Source of the DNA: Suillus spraguei
Taxonomy: Eukaryota > Basidiomycota > Agaricomycetes > Boletales > Suillaceae
Reading direction: 5' to 3'
Length of the DNA stretch: 64,000 nt
NCBI GenBank assembly: GCA_016800925.1
Contig: JABCPU010000101.1
Location: forward strand, 122,101-186,100
Below, one piece after another: positions 1-12,100 of this stretch (the first letter of the stretch is position 1; each line of letters starts with the position of its first letter). The notes under the pieces are model-generated. The model was given only the letters and a program-made list of their open reading frames with translations, made no database searches and had not been told where the DNA came from. Made by a program: the position numbers and the translations under genes.

Positions 1-1026
1 TGTTGCTACAGCTCAAATTTCTCACAGCATAAATCATTGGTTATGTTCGGGAGGAGCAGTCTGTAGCTCCCACCGCTACAATATCAAGGACTCGCGAATT
101 CACTGATGCTTGCGATGTACAGTCTGTGCCTCTAATATCTTGTTCTGACTGGTTAATTGCTTCGTGTTTACTGCTTGTTTCGGAACCGGTACCCTTTGAT
201 AGAGTAGCCATTAGGTACTGCTATCCAAGCCTTCCTTATTACCTTGGTACACATTACAACAATTCGCACACCCGTATCGAACTATCGTGTCTAAGGTGAC
301 GAGTGTCTTCAACTTTACGGCGTACGACAACCTGGTTTTTGGTGTTTCAGGTATTAATTCTGTGCACAAGGGTAGTGGATCAGCGAAGCGAGGTAGCAAC
401 ATTTCTGCATGAAATATTAAGCGTTTTCTCGCTATTGCAAAACGCTTGAATTGAAAATGAGAACTCTCACTGTGAGAAGGGGGGGATGAATTTGATTGGG
501 AGAAACCAATGAAAGATGCCAGTATACAGGGGCACCTACCGAAACAGTGAAGCTCAATGGATCAACTATCAACGAATTCACCGAAAACACGTGGACTTCA
601 GTGAGTGAGGGTAGTTTCTCATTGTTGAGTAACTAGTACCCCAGACTTCCCATGAAATTCAGGGATATAGCAATTGAATACAGTTTTGGGGCCGCTGCGC
701 ACACACTCACACAGCTCGCTGCCAGGTGACCATTAAACAACAACTCTTAGCTGCGGCCGAAGTGGCAAATATGACCTCAGTTTAGCTCAAAATAGCAACC
801 ACGATGTCATCATCGGGAGTCAGGGTTCCTGTAGTGCCTCCAATGCTTATATACCATTTGCTGACGAGTACGCGTGTTCTCATGGTATGATGGTACTATT
901 GAGGAAACGATACCGGATGGTAGATGTGGGCGCCACTGCACCCACGCCTTCGATCAGTCATAGTTGATTCATAAAGAACAATCAGATATTCCGGCGTTCA
1001 ACTGATATAATACAATTCCATGGCAA
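1..1026. other. No gene recognised
   Basis: Both strands carry only short open frames without family resemblance or consistent splice borders. The stretch lies downstream of the lipase gene, whose stop codon is at 1027-1029. I see no repeat or structural RNA in it. Confidence 0.5.
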
Positions 1027-2359
1027 TCATGTACAATATATCGTGCCAATATAGATTCCCTGGTATGGACCCAGGTGGTTCAAGAGATCACCCACAAGGA
1101 TGTCTGGCACACTCTGTATTGTGCACAGAGAATCTGTGGCATCGTCGTCACCTATACAGATCCTCGTGAACGATCATGTCCGAAAAGGCAAATTTTGTAC
1201 TCGCCTGGGCATTGGACTGCGTATCCATCAGATACGATGTGGACCTCTCCCTGGACATGTGAGAAGCCCATGAAGCGCCCCGGGACGATCGGGACAATGT
1301 CCTTCTCATTGTTAATGCGTTGGAAGTCCGATATCTGTTTATGATTTTAGTAATTAACCATAGGCTCAATGTGAGGAAGGTACAACGAGATACGAAGCTT
1401 ACCAAGGAATCGAAGAGAGCGGCCCATGCTGTATTTCCTACGCGGGGTGTGCCATATGTCACACCTAAAAATTCCGACTATGAAAATTCCGCGCCTCCGC
1501 AAATTTACTGGTATGGACGCACCTTTGATAGCGGTGCTAGGGGGAAGGTTTAAGGCCATAAACACACAGTCAAGCTCCGCAAGGGCGCCTCCCAGGGAGT
1601 GTCCAACCTGTCCTCGAAAATATCAAATTTATTTTAGAGTGGTAACAAAATGCTTGATACTGACCAGCGTGACACTGTTGGTGTTATACTGGGAGATAAG
1701 GTTCTTCACTTCCTTCAAAATGATGCTCGCCGTTAGTGCGTGCTCGTTGGCAAATCCGCTGTGAACCTCGACGCTGTTATCGATACCAGGAAAAAGCATG
1801 GGGTCTAGTGGTTCCATCAATACATTACCATCAGTAAGATCAGATAGGCTATGTGGGTTAATAAGTGTTCTCAAGCCATATGCTGTGAAACATGTACACC
1901 TACAGTTGGGTTGGATCTGTACCTTCATGAGCAACTACCACGGTATTTTCTGTCGGCCAGTAACCAACATAGTCTGCGAAATGCTTGGAAAGGCGTGCAA
2001 TATTAATATTTTGATCGGAACGTACAATATTGGATATTGTCGCTATCGCCCCCTGTGAGAGAAACCTCGAACCCAGGCACCGCCTCGCAAGCTTCATCGA
2101 GTCAAGGCAAACCAAATAAAGTAGGGTGGGATTGCGTACGACCACAATTCCAGCCAGTTACGATGGCGGGTGAACAGTAAGCAGCACGAGCAAATTCAGT
2201 ATATGGCTTCAGATCAGCCAGCTGGATAGACGTCATCTGAGTGACAACTGAGACATCTACCCGACTTATTGCAGGCCCGGGATGCACGGGATGAGGGACC
2301 CCCGCAACTTGCAGGATACATGCGAAAATAAAGCTCGAAGCGGGAGAAAATAAAAACAT
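1027..2359 (-). CDS. Secreted class 3 (fungal) lipase
   Basis: Triacylglycerol lipase of the alpha/beta-hydrolase class 3 family, probably secreted to release fatty acids outside the cell. Eight exons on the minus strand: 2359-2140, 2091-2026, 1973-1904, 1848-1665, 1607-1523, 1464-1403, 1334-1205 and 1151-1027. The frame is kept through all junctions and gives 313 residues, a normal length. Residues 1-20 form a hydrophobic signal peptide. The nucleophile elbow GHSLGG places the catalytic Ser near residue 184, Asp is near 241 (NEKDIVP) and His near 298 (NHLGPY). YGTPRVGN is a typical family motif. The start is the ATG at 2359; the frame is open upstream but has no other ATG. The seventh intron (1152-1204) appears to use a GC donor. 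No frameshift or internal stop is seen. The family call is firm; the substrate is not known. Confidence 0.93.
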
Positions 2360-3260
2360 GGTGTACTGCAAGGTGTAGTGGATGGAATGTCGGGTCAGAG
2401 GGGGGGAATATTGCTGGTTAGCAGCCTCGTTAAATACGAGTTACAAAGGAAACATGATCTTATGCATGGCGAGTGTTTTGGACTAGCGATTGCGCTTGAG
2501 GGATAGACAGAGTGTGCACAGGCAAGCTTGTGCCATGCAGTACAGCTATTCCTAGTAGGCGCACAACGAAATTAGACTGATGAGTAGAAACCCATCAGAT
2601 GCAGATGCTGCAGCTCGTTCCTTACATCGCTGTCATTCTGGGAATTAAAGGAGCTCAAAATAAGGTGGTCTCCAAATACATCTAGTCACTTGACCAGACG
2701 TTCCATGTGCTGTCTCTGTCTGTGTGTTAAGCACCGGTGACAAGACCAATGAATGGAACCTCCGAATCACCTGAAAAGGTCTTCCTGACTCAACGGCCCG
2801 CCGTCATGGCCGCAAGTGATTCAAAGATTGACTTACGTAACACCAAGATTCAGAAGTTGCCGTTCTTACCGCATCGATGATTACTAAGGTGGGAAGTGTG
2901 CAGAAGGTGCTTCAACTGTAGCGAGTGCGAAGGTCCGACGCTTGCTGCAAGCTTTAAGTGACAGCACCCGTAATACTATTCCGTTCTTCTGTTGTTAATG
3001 ATTTTACTGACTTTAATCTTGTAGATTTTACTTTCTGACTGTCGTTTGTCGCGCTGCTTTTTGAGTCGTCGCGGCGGTCAGACCTCCGAGCCGATCTGAC
3101 AACTCATGTTCAGCGCCATTCCCACCCAACAAAACACATATCAACAGGTGGAGGTTACTCCCCTTTGAAGGAACTAGGAACATCTTCCCCATCTTTCTTC
3201 CTTCCACTCGCCATCGCGACAAGGCGTTCATTCGTCCTTGCGAGTGCCACTCCGTCAACC
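2360..3260. other. Divergent intergenic region
   Basis: This separates the lipase (minus) from the transcription factor (plus), so it should hold both promoters. I see no convincing TATA box, repeat or additional gene. Confidence 0.45.
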
Positions 3261-6200
3261 ATGTATCACACACAGCAGACCACCTCTGAGACTCGGAATA
3301 CACTACTTTCGGATCCTTCCAATTCACATTCATATCAGTTGAAGGACACATTAAACCCGGAATCACTGCCCTCAATCACCAGCATGTCTCTTCCCGGCAT
3401 CTCCCCCTCCAGACACTCACCAGACCCCAGAGCTAGCATGAACCCAAACTTCGCTTCGCCTGCTCCAGGCCCATATGGTCATTCCCACACCTATGCATCT
3501 GAGTTAGATTCATCTAGCCGTTCTCAATATGGATCGAACTCTGCCATGCTTAACTATGTGGCCCGAGATCCCCAGCTATCCTCCGAGACCGATTCTTATT
3601 ATCGCCATAACATGATGTCACGCCCTCCAGTCGTTGCAGTAGACTTTGTATCCCAGCTCAGCTCCGCTTTGATCCATGACCCTCCCGCCCCATCAAATGC
3701 TGAATCTCAACCCTCACGATCGCCTGAGCATCCAGATGAAGAAGCAGATGATACTGCTGATGTTCGCAGAACTCGCCGCGAGAAGCCTCGAATTGAGCTT
3801 GCTCCAGATCAACCACTTACCACGCAGGGAAAGCCCCGTGCCCGAGTTTATGTTGCTTGCCTTCAATGGTTCGTTCACTTTTAGAGTCTCACTGAGTTGA
3901 CCATTGATCTTTCACAATTGCAGTCGGACACGCAAAATACGTTGTGACGGGGCAAAGCCCCAATGCCATAATTGCAGTCGACGCTCCAAGAGTGGAGATG
4001 AATGTACATACGATGCAGTACCAAAACGTCGGGGTCCTGACAAGACTCCTGGCGCCCGACAGCGAATGGCTCGGGATGCTCATGTTGGAAGCGAGAGCGA
4101 CGTTGCTGCGTCACGTCGGCGGCGTAGAAGAAAACGCGAGGTCTCTGCGACCAATACTCTTTCGGATCAAACGGCTAATACAGACTTGGAGAGCGATCAA
4201 CCCCAGCCCGAATCCCTCATCTCCTTTCCTAACATCCCCCAACCAGTCATCGACCCACAGTTAACCGCCATGTCTCCTTTTCCAGTAGAGGGTTCAGTAG
4301 GGTCGAACTCGTTTCAGCCCTTACCCCTGAATATCCTCACTGATGCAGTCCCATTGGTCGCACCTTCAGATAATGAGGTTCTATATCGTACCATGACGAG
4401 CACTGAGGTACCGACTTAATTACTTGTTGGACGAAGTCCGCTCATATTACCTATGAATCAAGGACACAAACAATGATTTCGGTTTTGCAACTCAGTTGGA
4501 TTTTCACTTATTTGAGTCATATGGTCACAGCCCACCCCGGGCATTCGCTACTGCACTGGACAATGAGACCAGTGAGACTTCAGACGAATCGTCAAATATC
4601 ACACCCGAACCCTCTCTTGATTTTACTCGTAAAACATGGTGGGATTCGCTTCTTGCCATGTACACTTCCTCATCGTACCTTCCTTCCCTTACTGCGACGC
4701 AACATCGCCGCGCTACGGACTCAGTCACTGCAGACATTCGATTTCTACTCCGCGAATCTAACTATTGGTTTACTTTTATAAATGTTCCTCAGTTCTTTGG
4801 GAGGTACTTTGATCCCGTAAAGAGGGAGCGGATGCAACCCGCGCTGCTTCCGGCTGCTCTTGCTATCGCTGCATTTTTTCAGAGCTCAGAAGCAGGCAAT
4901 GGGAGGGAAGGGAGAGACAGAGCTGCTAGGTTACGAGATGTTGCGCAGGGTCATCTTGAGGCAAGCCTTAATGCTCGGTGGATAGATGATTCGCTCGCTC
5001 AAGCTGCCTGGGTCAGTTCAAACATCTGTAACGTTTGTGTATGTATTCATGTGTCATGATCGCCTTTTAGCTTCTAGCGTTCTTCGAGATCTGTCCCCAT
5101 CCTCAACATACCAAGGAGCGGGCATCGTCGTCTGTACTCATCCTTGACATGATCATACGCAGTCTAGGGCTGACCCTTCTTGATGTCGACAATCCACATT
5201 CTGCCAAGTTCTCGCCTCGATCTGTACCTCATACGTGGAGCCCTCCTCAGCAAGCTGTATACCCAACCGACCGCTTGCTCGCCACTCCTACTGATACTGA
5301 GCCACGATATCCTTTGGAACGTTGCTCCTGCTCTTCTATGACGCTTGGACAACGCTGGCCAGCTGCCTATGAGCACACCCCACTTTGGGTTACCACCCCT
5401 GCGTGGGATGATAACTGGTCGGAAGCTGAGGTCCGCAAAGAGGGGTGCCGCCGATTATGTTGGAGCGCCCTCGCATTAATCGCCGGTCATACCTCATACG
5501 TTACTGCTGAAAAACGTGTTCCTACGGAACTTTTCCTCAGAGAGCCTGCAAATGTGAGTCTTGGTGATTTTGTCAGTCAGGTATTCACATTTTATTGTAG
5601 TATGCGCTGCTCTTTCCTGGAGAGGCACTAGGATTGTCAAGCATGTTGTCCCATCATTCGGGTAAAGACACCATGTGGGCGTTAATTCACCGAACGATGC
5701 TTCTCTGGCACAGTTGCCTACAAATCAGATGCACTCCAAGTGCTAACGAAGCTGAAATGGCTCGTTTTGGCGTGGATGCTTGGCTAGAGGCAGATGCATT
5801 GGAGCAAGCATTCAACGCGCATACATGTGACTTGGAGAGGACTTTCTTGTTCCAAGGTCGGGAGTTTTTATTCAAGTAAGCTGGGGCTCACTACTTCGAT
5901 TTTCTGTGCAATAACTGGTTGCTGCAGTGTTCGCATGACGGTATCTCATGAATTCAAACGGTTTATCCCTGTCGCTACCGCGTGAGTCTTGAAATGCAAC
6001 CAATTGTTATCGATCAGATTTGTCATGTTTTATGCAGCGATGCTAATGGACTATTCCACCGGACCAAGGCCGAGGAGTGGTGTCAGTTGCTTGATTCATA
6101 TTTCCCCCCTTTATTGATGACTTGCAAATAGTATCCCACCAAGCTAATGTTGCCCACGCGTTGTACTTGGAATGGACAGGGTGACTGGCAATGCCACTCA

Positions 6201-6578
6201 CTCCCTCATGCACAGGCCATTCTTCATTTTTTGGTTCATGAGTCAGATCAGTCGGTAAGCATGTCATTTTACTCTTATATGTGGCTTGTCGACGGAGCTC
6301 TATACTTTAGGGCACTTACTCTGTGGGATTGCGATAATACCTTGACCCTTGCTCTTGACGTTTGCACGGCGTTCTTCAAGCCTGTAGATTACCTAAATGC
6401 CCTCTGGCCTTGCGAAGGTATGGTTTGACTTGCACAAGCTCTTTATTCTCATTGTTGCTATTCAGACGTACGACGCAGAGTCACTTATCTTCGCGAACAG
6501 CTGACGCGTGCATACATGAGTACTGGACAAGCGCCTACCTCGCCGAGTGCAGTGTGGTACAGTACAAGTCACAGATGA
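3261..6578 (+). CDS. Zn2Cys6 transcription factor
   Basis: Fungal zinc-cluster regulator that should bind DNA in the nucleus. Exons that hold frame are 3261-3868, 3924-4407, 4463-5011, 5071-5553, 5601-5875 and 5928-5981, then 6038 onward. The last two exons are 6311-6417 and 6466-6578. The N-terminal 195 residues are Ser/Pro-rich. The zinc cluster is at residues 200-230, with spacing C-X2-C-X6-C-X6-C-X2-C-X9-C, split by an intron inside its second Cys codon. A typical RGPDKTPGARQR linker follows. The middle and C-terminal region (AAWLLAFFEICPHPQHTKER; LTLWDCDNTLTLALDV; LWPCE) resembles the helical domain of agaricomycete zinc-cluster regulators. Between 6038 and 6254 no intron model keeps the frame, and two single-base shifts in short homopolymers would do so. 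The gene may be broken, or the sequence may contain errors there. The start is the first in-frame ATG with a plausible protein. Confidence 0.85.
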
Positions 6579-6850
6579 TTTTTATTCCCTAATATATTTG
6601 TTTCTTCGGTCTCACACTACTATTCTACCACGCTATGTATTGAATCTATTATGCCTTTTGTTGAGAATCACCAAAAGCATTGAATGACAAGCATGTAGTG
6701 AATGAGACCCAAAAATAGAAAGTGATTGTTTGGTCAGTGACTTTAAGTACTAAAGACCTCGAAGCTCTTCACAACATTCACATCTTTCTTTTTCAAACTC
6801 TCAAGCACGATGGAAGAACCACAACCTCGCATTCAGATACATCTGACTCT

Positions 6851-8782
6851 ATGATGGGGTTGTCAATCTCCCGCGCTGCAGGCACCTCCAGCTCAGCCCT
6901 GAAACGCGGGCCCCCTTCCTCCTTCGAAGGACTTGAGGACGAGACGAGCAAGAAGCGGTTCAAAGAGGACTTTGGAAAAGAGCCAGGTAGCGAGAAGTCT
7001 GTCGTCAAAGCAGATTATGAGGCCCTTGCAGAAGATCTTGCTCAAGAACTTCAATGCGGTTGCTGCGCTGAACTAGTGTACCGACCAGTGGTCGTGTCCC
7101 CTTGTCAGCACTTCTTCTGCGGCAGGTATGGCTCTTTCAGAATGTAGTCATATACCAATGCTGACCTCTGTCAAGCTGTTGCGTTTTGTGGATTCGTGTG
7201 AGTTTTTGGTCTCCAGCTGACAGTCGTCCGTGGCGCACTATGCGCTTACCCGGCACATCGGGTATTCATACTAGTTGCATGCGTTCATTCTTTTCCCACT
7301 TCTGTGTCCTCACGGTACTATTGATCTAACGAGTACCGACTCCAGAATGGAGGTACGAACTGTCCTGCATGTCGAGGGGTATCCACTATCGTTACACCAT
7401 CACGCCCACTGCAATCGATCGTCGATATTCTTTTGCGTGCTGATCCGTCACGAGAACGCGCAGAACGAGAACGAATTCAGGCGGATGAAGTATACAAGGC
7501 TGGATGTTCCATGAGGGTGCGTAGTTCAGGAATCAGTTCATTTATGAATGCGTTACTAAAGCACGTGTTTCCTAGATCCCGACGCCGCGAGAAGCGTCAC
7601 CGGAACCCAACCTGAACCAAAATGCGGATTATGTTCGCCCCTGTCCTCACTGTGCGCCTGATAATGCATTCGGTTGGAGGTGCCCTCAACCTGTGATCGA
7701 TTACGGTGTCGACCCAGAGCGTGCGTGGCACTTGGATGACGGTATGTTGCACTGTTAGTTTCATTACTAATGGGACATCTTAGTTATTTATACTCTAGGC
7801 AATCCTCCTGGTCATGCGTTTTGCGGAAACTGGTATGTGAATGCTATCATCCCTTGACTTTCTCTTACCTGGCCACAAGCGAAAATCTTCTCGCCTTGCG
7901 CGCTCCCTCCACAACAAAATGCGACCTATGCCAGGTCTCATTTTGCGGCGTTGGCGTACCAGGGCGTTGTTTGGCGGCACCCCTATTGTCTCAGCACCCT
8001 CACAATATGTCTGACCTCGGTGATCTCATCCAATCATCCGAAGTTTATGGGTGCTTCGATCACAATACCGTCGAGGTCGATATCATGTTTGATTACCTGA
8101 CCACTCAAGAACTTTCACCTCGGCATATTTATCGCGAGGTTAGTGATGGTCCCTTTCGATCACGGTCCTACATATTTTGATGCTGTGTAGGTTGCATCAC
8201 ACATCCAATCTCAGCCTAATGGTTTCCGTCCGCTGATAGAGCTCGACATCTTCGTGGATATCCACAGCGTTACAGCAGGGATTGATGAGAATCCGGATGC
8301 GCCGAGAAACAGGATATGTAGACAATGTGCTACAGAAGTCATGCTCTGGGGTATCAAAGACTGGTGGATACGAGAAAGGCAGAAGGGTTTTCTTGATGAA
8401 ACTGTGACTCGCCGACCTGACTGTAAGGAAGGCACCTCCTGCAGCAGGCAGAAAGATTAGGTGAGTGGATTGATGTTTGGAGAAACATGTTCAAAGTTCA
8501 TTAAACGCCGGCTACAGCGCATGCAAGGGAATGTAAGTTTTACAACGTCCCCTATTTATTCTCTACTTGTACTGATATTTTTGGCTCATAGATAATCACA
8601 TTATTGCGCCTCGGTTTTCGGGAGATTCGGTCATTTCCACCAATGCATCTATGACAGGTATTCAAGGCAGCCCGCTCGTATTTGCTGCTATAACCGCCGA
8701 TGCCACTAGGCAATTAGAGCCAGAGATGGCGGAAAGTAGGGGGAATGCAGCGGTGACAGAACTCCGACAAACTCCTTTCTGA
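6851..8782 (+). CDS. CHFR-like RING E3 ubiquitin ligase
   Basis: Likely ubiquitin ligase related to the mitotic checkpoint protein CHFR. In-frame exons are 6851-7125, 7176-7197, 7346-7516, 7576-7741, 7799-7832, 7880-8138 and 8191-8460, giving 398 residues to a TAG. A C3HC4 RING finger lies at residues 69-108 (C69, C72, C85, H87, C90, C93, C105, C108). It is followed by a Cys-rich region (CPHC, CGNC, CDLC, CRQC) and the KDWWIRERQ block seen in CHFR tails. A PBZ-type poly(ADP-ribose)-binding zinc finger seems to begin with DCKEGTSC near 8423. Its two His (HAREYNH) are coded by 8518-8532 plus 8592 onward, but the junction at 8460/8518 is one base out of frame. Downstream sequence stays open to a TGA at 8782. 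Unlike CHFR, no FHA domain precedes the RING. The RING call is firm; the exact orthology is inferred. Confidence 0.82.
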
Positions 8783-9108
8783 CTGATGGACTATGAGAAT
8801 CACTGTTTCCCGTTCACCTTAGTAACTACAACGAGCTTAATGTTGTGACGGAGTTCAGGTTGCACATGGACTGTGGTTATGACTACTCAGATGTCATTGG
8901 CACTACGGATTTCATGTCTCCCTTTCTCTTTCCAAATCTAATACTCATTTTATCGTTATCTTCACCTCAAAGCCATTGGGATGAGATTCCAATAGGTTTG
9001 AGACTAATCCGGTACATCGCATGGTACATTAATGACAGATAGGAGGAGTATACAAGACATATGTACGATGAAATCTAGGAACAAGCAAAGATAGTGAAAG
9101 AATACAAA
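8783..9108. other. Convergent intergenic region
   Basis: Space between the 3' ends of the RING ligase (plus) and the kelch-BTB gene (minus). It holds no recognisable gene and presumably carries both poly(A) sites. Confidence 0.5.
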
Positions 9109-12100
9109 TCAAAGGGCGCCCAAACCATCATACATGGCAACGTCATCACCCACATGCCGTCGTGTAAAGCGGCCATATGACCGATGGGAGTGCACTGACT
9201 GCCTTTCCACTACGCTAGCTTTGCGTAGTTGGCGCTTCTTCAACTCCTCCGCCAATCTCTCCGTTCTAGCCTTGGCCTCAACTTTGGCCTCCGCCTTCTG
9301 TCGCCTCTTTTCCTCCGATTTCCGTGCCTTCTCTGCTTTGTTCTCTTCTTTGCGAGCAGTTTTAGACGTTACGACACTCGCAGTTGGAGACGCTGACCAC
9401 GCGCTTTCGAGCGCACTAGGAGCCTTGCTACTGCCCGGGCGCGGGGAGATGAACCGGTTAAGAGAGGATGTATTCGTGGGGTAAGGGCTGGTAATCGATG
9501 TATAAGCACTTGTCGGGGAAAAGATGCTGCTCGTGGGTGTGCCAATATCAGGGGTCGAAGAAGATGCAGGTGATATGGATGGAAAATGGCGGGTGACTGA
9601 GGGTTGAACATTGAGTCGCAGGTGTTCTACATTGAACCGACCTTTCGGTCGCGTGTCACTAGTTCGCGTGTCAGCACTTCGTGTGATGTACGGCTTCCGT
9701 ATTGACGGTGTTGCATATTCGGGGGAAAAGACGATACTGTCTGAGTCAGAATAGTGACGCCCAGTTATATCCAGGTCTCCTGCTGTTCGTTCCTCAATGA
9801 TTGTAAGTTGTTGGTTAGCAACAGCTGGATTATCAATGGGAGTTTTGAGGATGGCAGGGCTAGTGGGAGGCGATGTTGAATACAATTGCGAGTTACTGCC
9901 ATTCGAGCTGCAAGATGTTATTGAAGACGACAAGGAAGGTGTATCGCTGTCACTGGTGCTCACGTGCCCATTGCTGGCACGGGACCGCATCCTTGTGCGG
10001 CGCTGGATAGTAGGGAACGAGAAAATGGGGGGAGTGTAAAGTCCAGAATAATTATCCGAGGGAATATCCAAGTCTAACTCTGGGCGAGTGATCAAGCTGG
10101 CCATGGAATGCGATCCGAAGGCAGGCGAAAGCGGTTCTTCGTGCTCTAGAAGAAGATATGGCATGGCAGGAGCATTTCTAGCAGTATAAATACCATTGCT
10201 GGGGTCAAGGAAGTCATCGACATCATCTATGGCGACCCCAACGCGCTCCTGCTCTTCCGCGTAGCTTCGTGGATGTGCTACTGCAAGCGACAGGAGGTCG
10301 GCTACAGCGCATATCTCCAAGTCCGTATGTGTTGAAATGGTGCTGGACGTTCTGGTTCGGTGGTGCGCCATGGATCGTTTCAGTGGCTTTAACGTACAAT
10401 CAGAAGGGGTGTTCTTATGTGAGGTCTGGGTTATTTGAGAAACTGCCGGAGTTGCGGCACCAGCCGAGTTCTGACATGATGATCCCCCACTAGTGGGAAA
10501 AGCTACATGACACCCAAATCTCGTGTTAGAATTCTTCGTTTTACTCACGATCTCCGAAGTAGCACTTACTGAGATTAGCTGTGTAGCCTCTCGTTATCGA
10601 GCCTGCACTACTCTGCTGATCGAGAGAGCTAGATAATTTTGCGTCCGAAACACCTCCGCCACGACTGCGACTCGATGTTGGGACGGTGTCGCTAGAACGA
10701 CCAGGGTTGTCGCTGTCACTGGGGTCAGGATTGCGACCATTGCCTCCGTTTTTGCTGTCAGCGCGGGAACGACCAGTCCTCTTCTGACTATAAGACTAGG
10801 AGTTGAGAACCACGTCAGCTCGTGACAAGAGACCCTATTATGTTTGAAATATTTACCATAACCGTCTTGAGTGCCCTGAAGGAAAAAAGTCAGAATATGA
10901 ATATGCCGTCAAGAGGTGCTGGATAAACAAACCTAATTTGAAGACTACGACAGCTGCACAGTGTCGCGACTTCGTACACACCAACAGAAGTCGAATTCGA
11001 AAGGGCCCGATGCATTGCATGTTTTACAAGGGATTCGAGGTGATGAATTTGGTAAGTACTCGAGAGGATCAACAATTGGCTCAACACCGCAGGTGCATGT
11101 TGGAGGGGCGTGATGAGCGCCAATGAGTAAAAATATTGCAAGAGCGCGAGTGTGATTGGATAAGGCTCGGATAGGTTGAAGGCGCGTGGCGTGAGACGTG
11201 GATCTGGACGTGCCTCCAAGGACCCTGGTGCGCCAGGGAGGTCCGGAAGCCCAACATCCATGGAAGATGATGGCAAGATTTCTATTGCCTGTCGGGCCCG
11301 TGCCAAGAATTTGTTCCTTTGATCTTTGAACCAGGGCCAACGATCCTCGAGAGTCTTCCTCGAACATTTGACTTTGCGCCCGTCGTCACATATAATTTCA
11401 AAATCAGCTAGAATACCTTCTTCTAGGGCCGATAATCCAAACCCCTGCATTGGTACATCGATCTGCAGAGGTGGAGGCTGATAGATGCCAAATGACTCCA
11501 AATCTATCACAGCAACGTGATCCCAACTGAGAAGCCGGCGGTTGTAATCTTCGATGAGGTTGCCATTCCTGTTTCCGAAGATCATGAATTTATTCGCCTC
11601 TGGCCACAAACAGGCACGAAACCAGGAGCCAGTCGCCATGGCGCTCCCCGAGTCGATACGAGACCAAGTCATGGTTAACATGTCTAACGCCCAAATAGAA
11701 TAGGATTGGTATGTATGCGCCAGGTACGTGCCAGCAACGATGAAGTGCGTTCCCAGGATAGCACCTGAAGGAAAACGCAGTCCTGGGGGAAATGACGTGC
11801 CTGTCATATGTGTGGAACGATCCGTTATTGTAAAATCTGTATCTGGCAATGGGGAAAAGACCTCGAACTCCCGCTTGACATCTGTGAACTGTGACAGATA
11901 AGTCATCAGGCCTAAACTCACAACGGTTGACAGCTTACGTTATAGTTGCTGTACAGGTAGATATCATTCGGAAAGTCATCAGTGGGTGGGGCTGAATATG
12001 GCATGTGAACAAACGAATCGGGCGAGGTGAATACTTGGGCTGAAGGGGAAGACTTTTCGGGTCGGAATCGTGCCCCAGGAGAACCCAACATGGTGGCATC

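Noticed and set aside
8401..8460. Very short intron (about 22 bp) to repair the PBZ frame
   Set aside because: Far below the size of other introns in the window, and it would remove the first Cys pair of the finger.
9134..9484. 116-codon plus-strand frame
   Set aside because: Antisense shadow of the kelch-BTB last exon.
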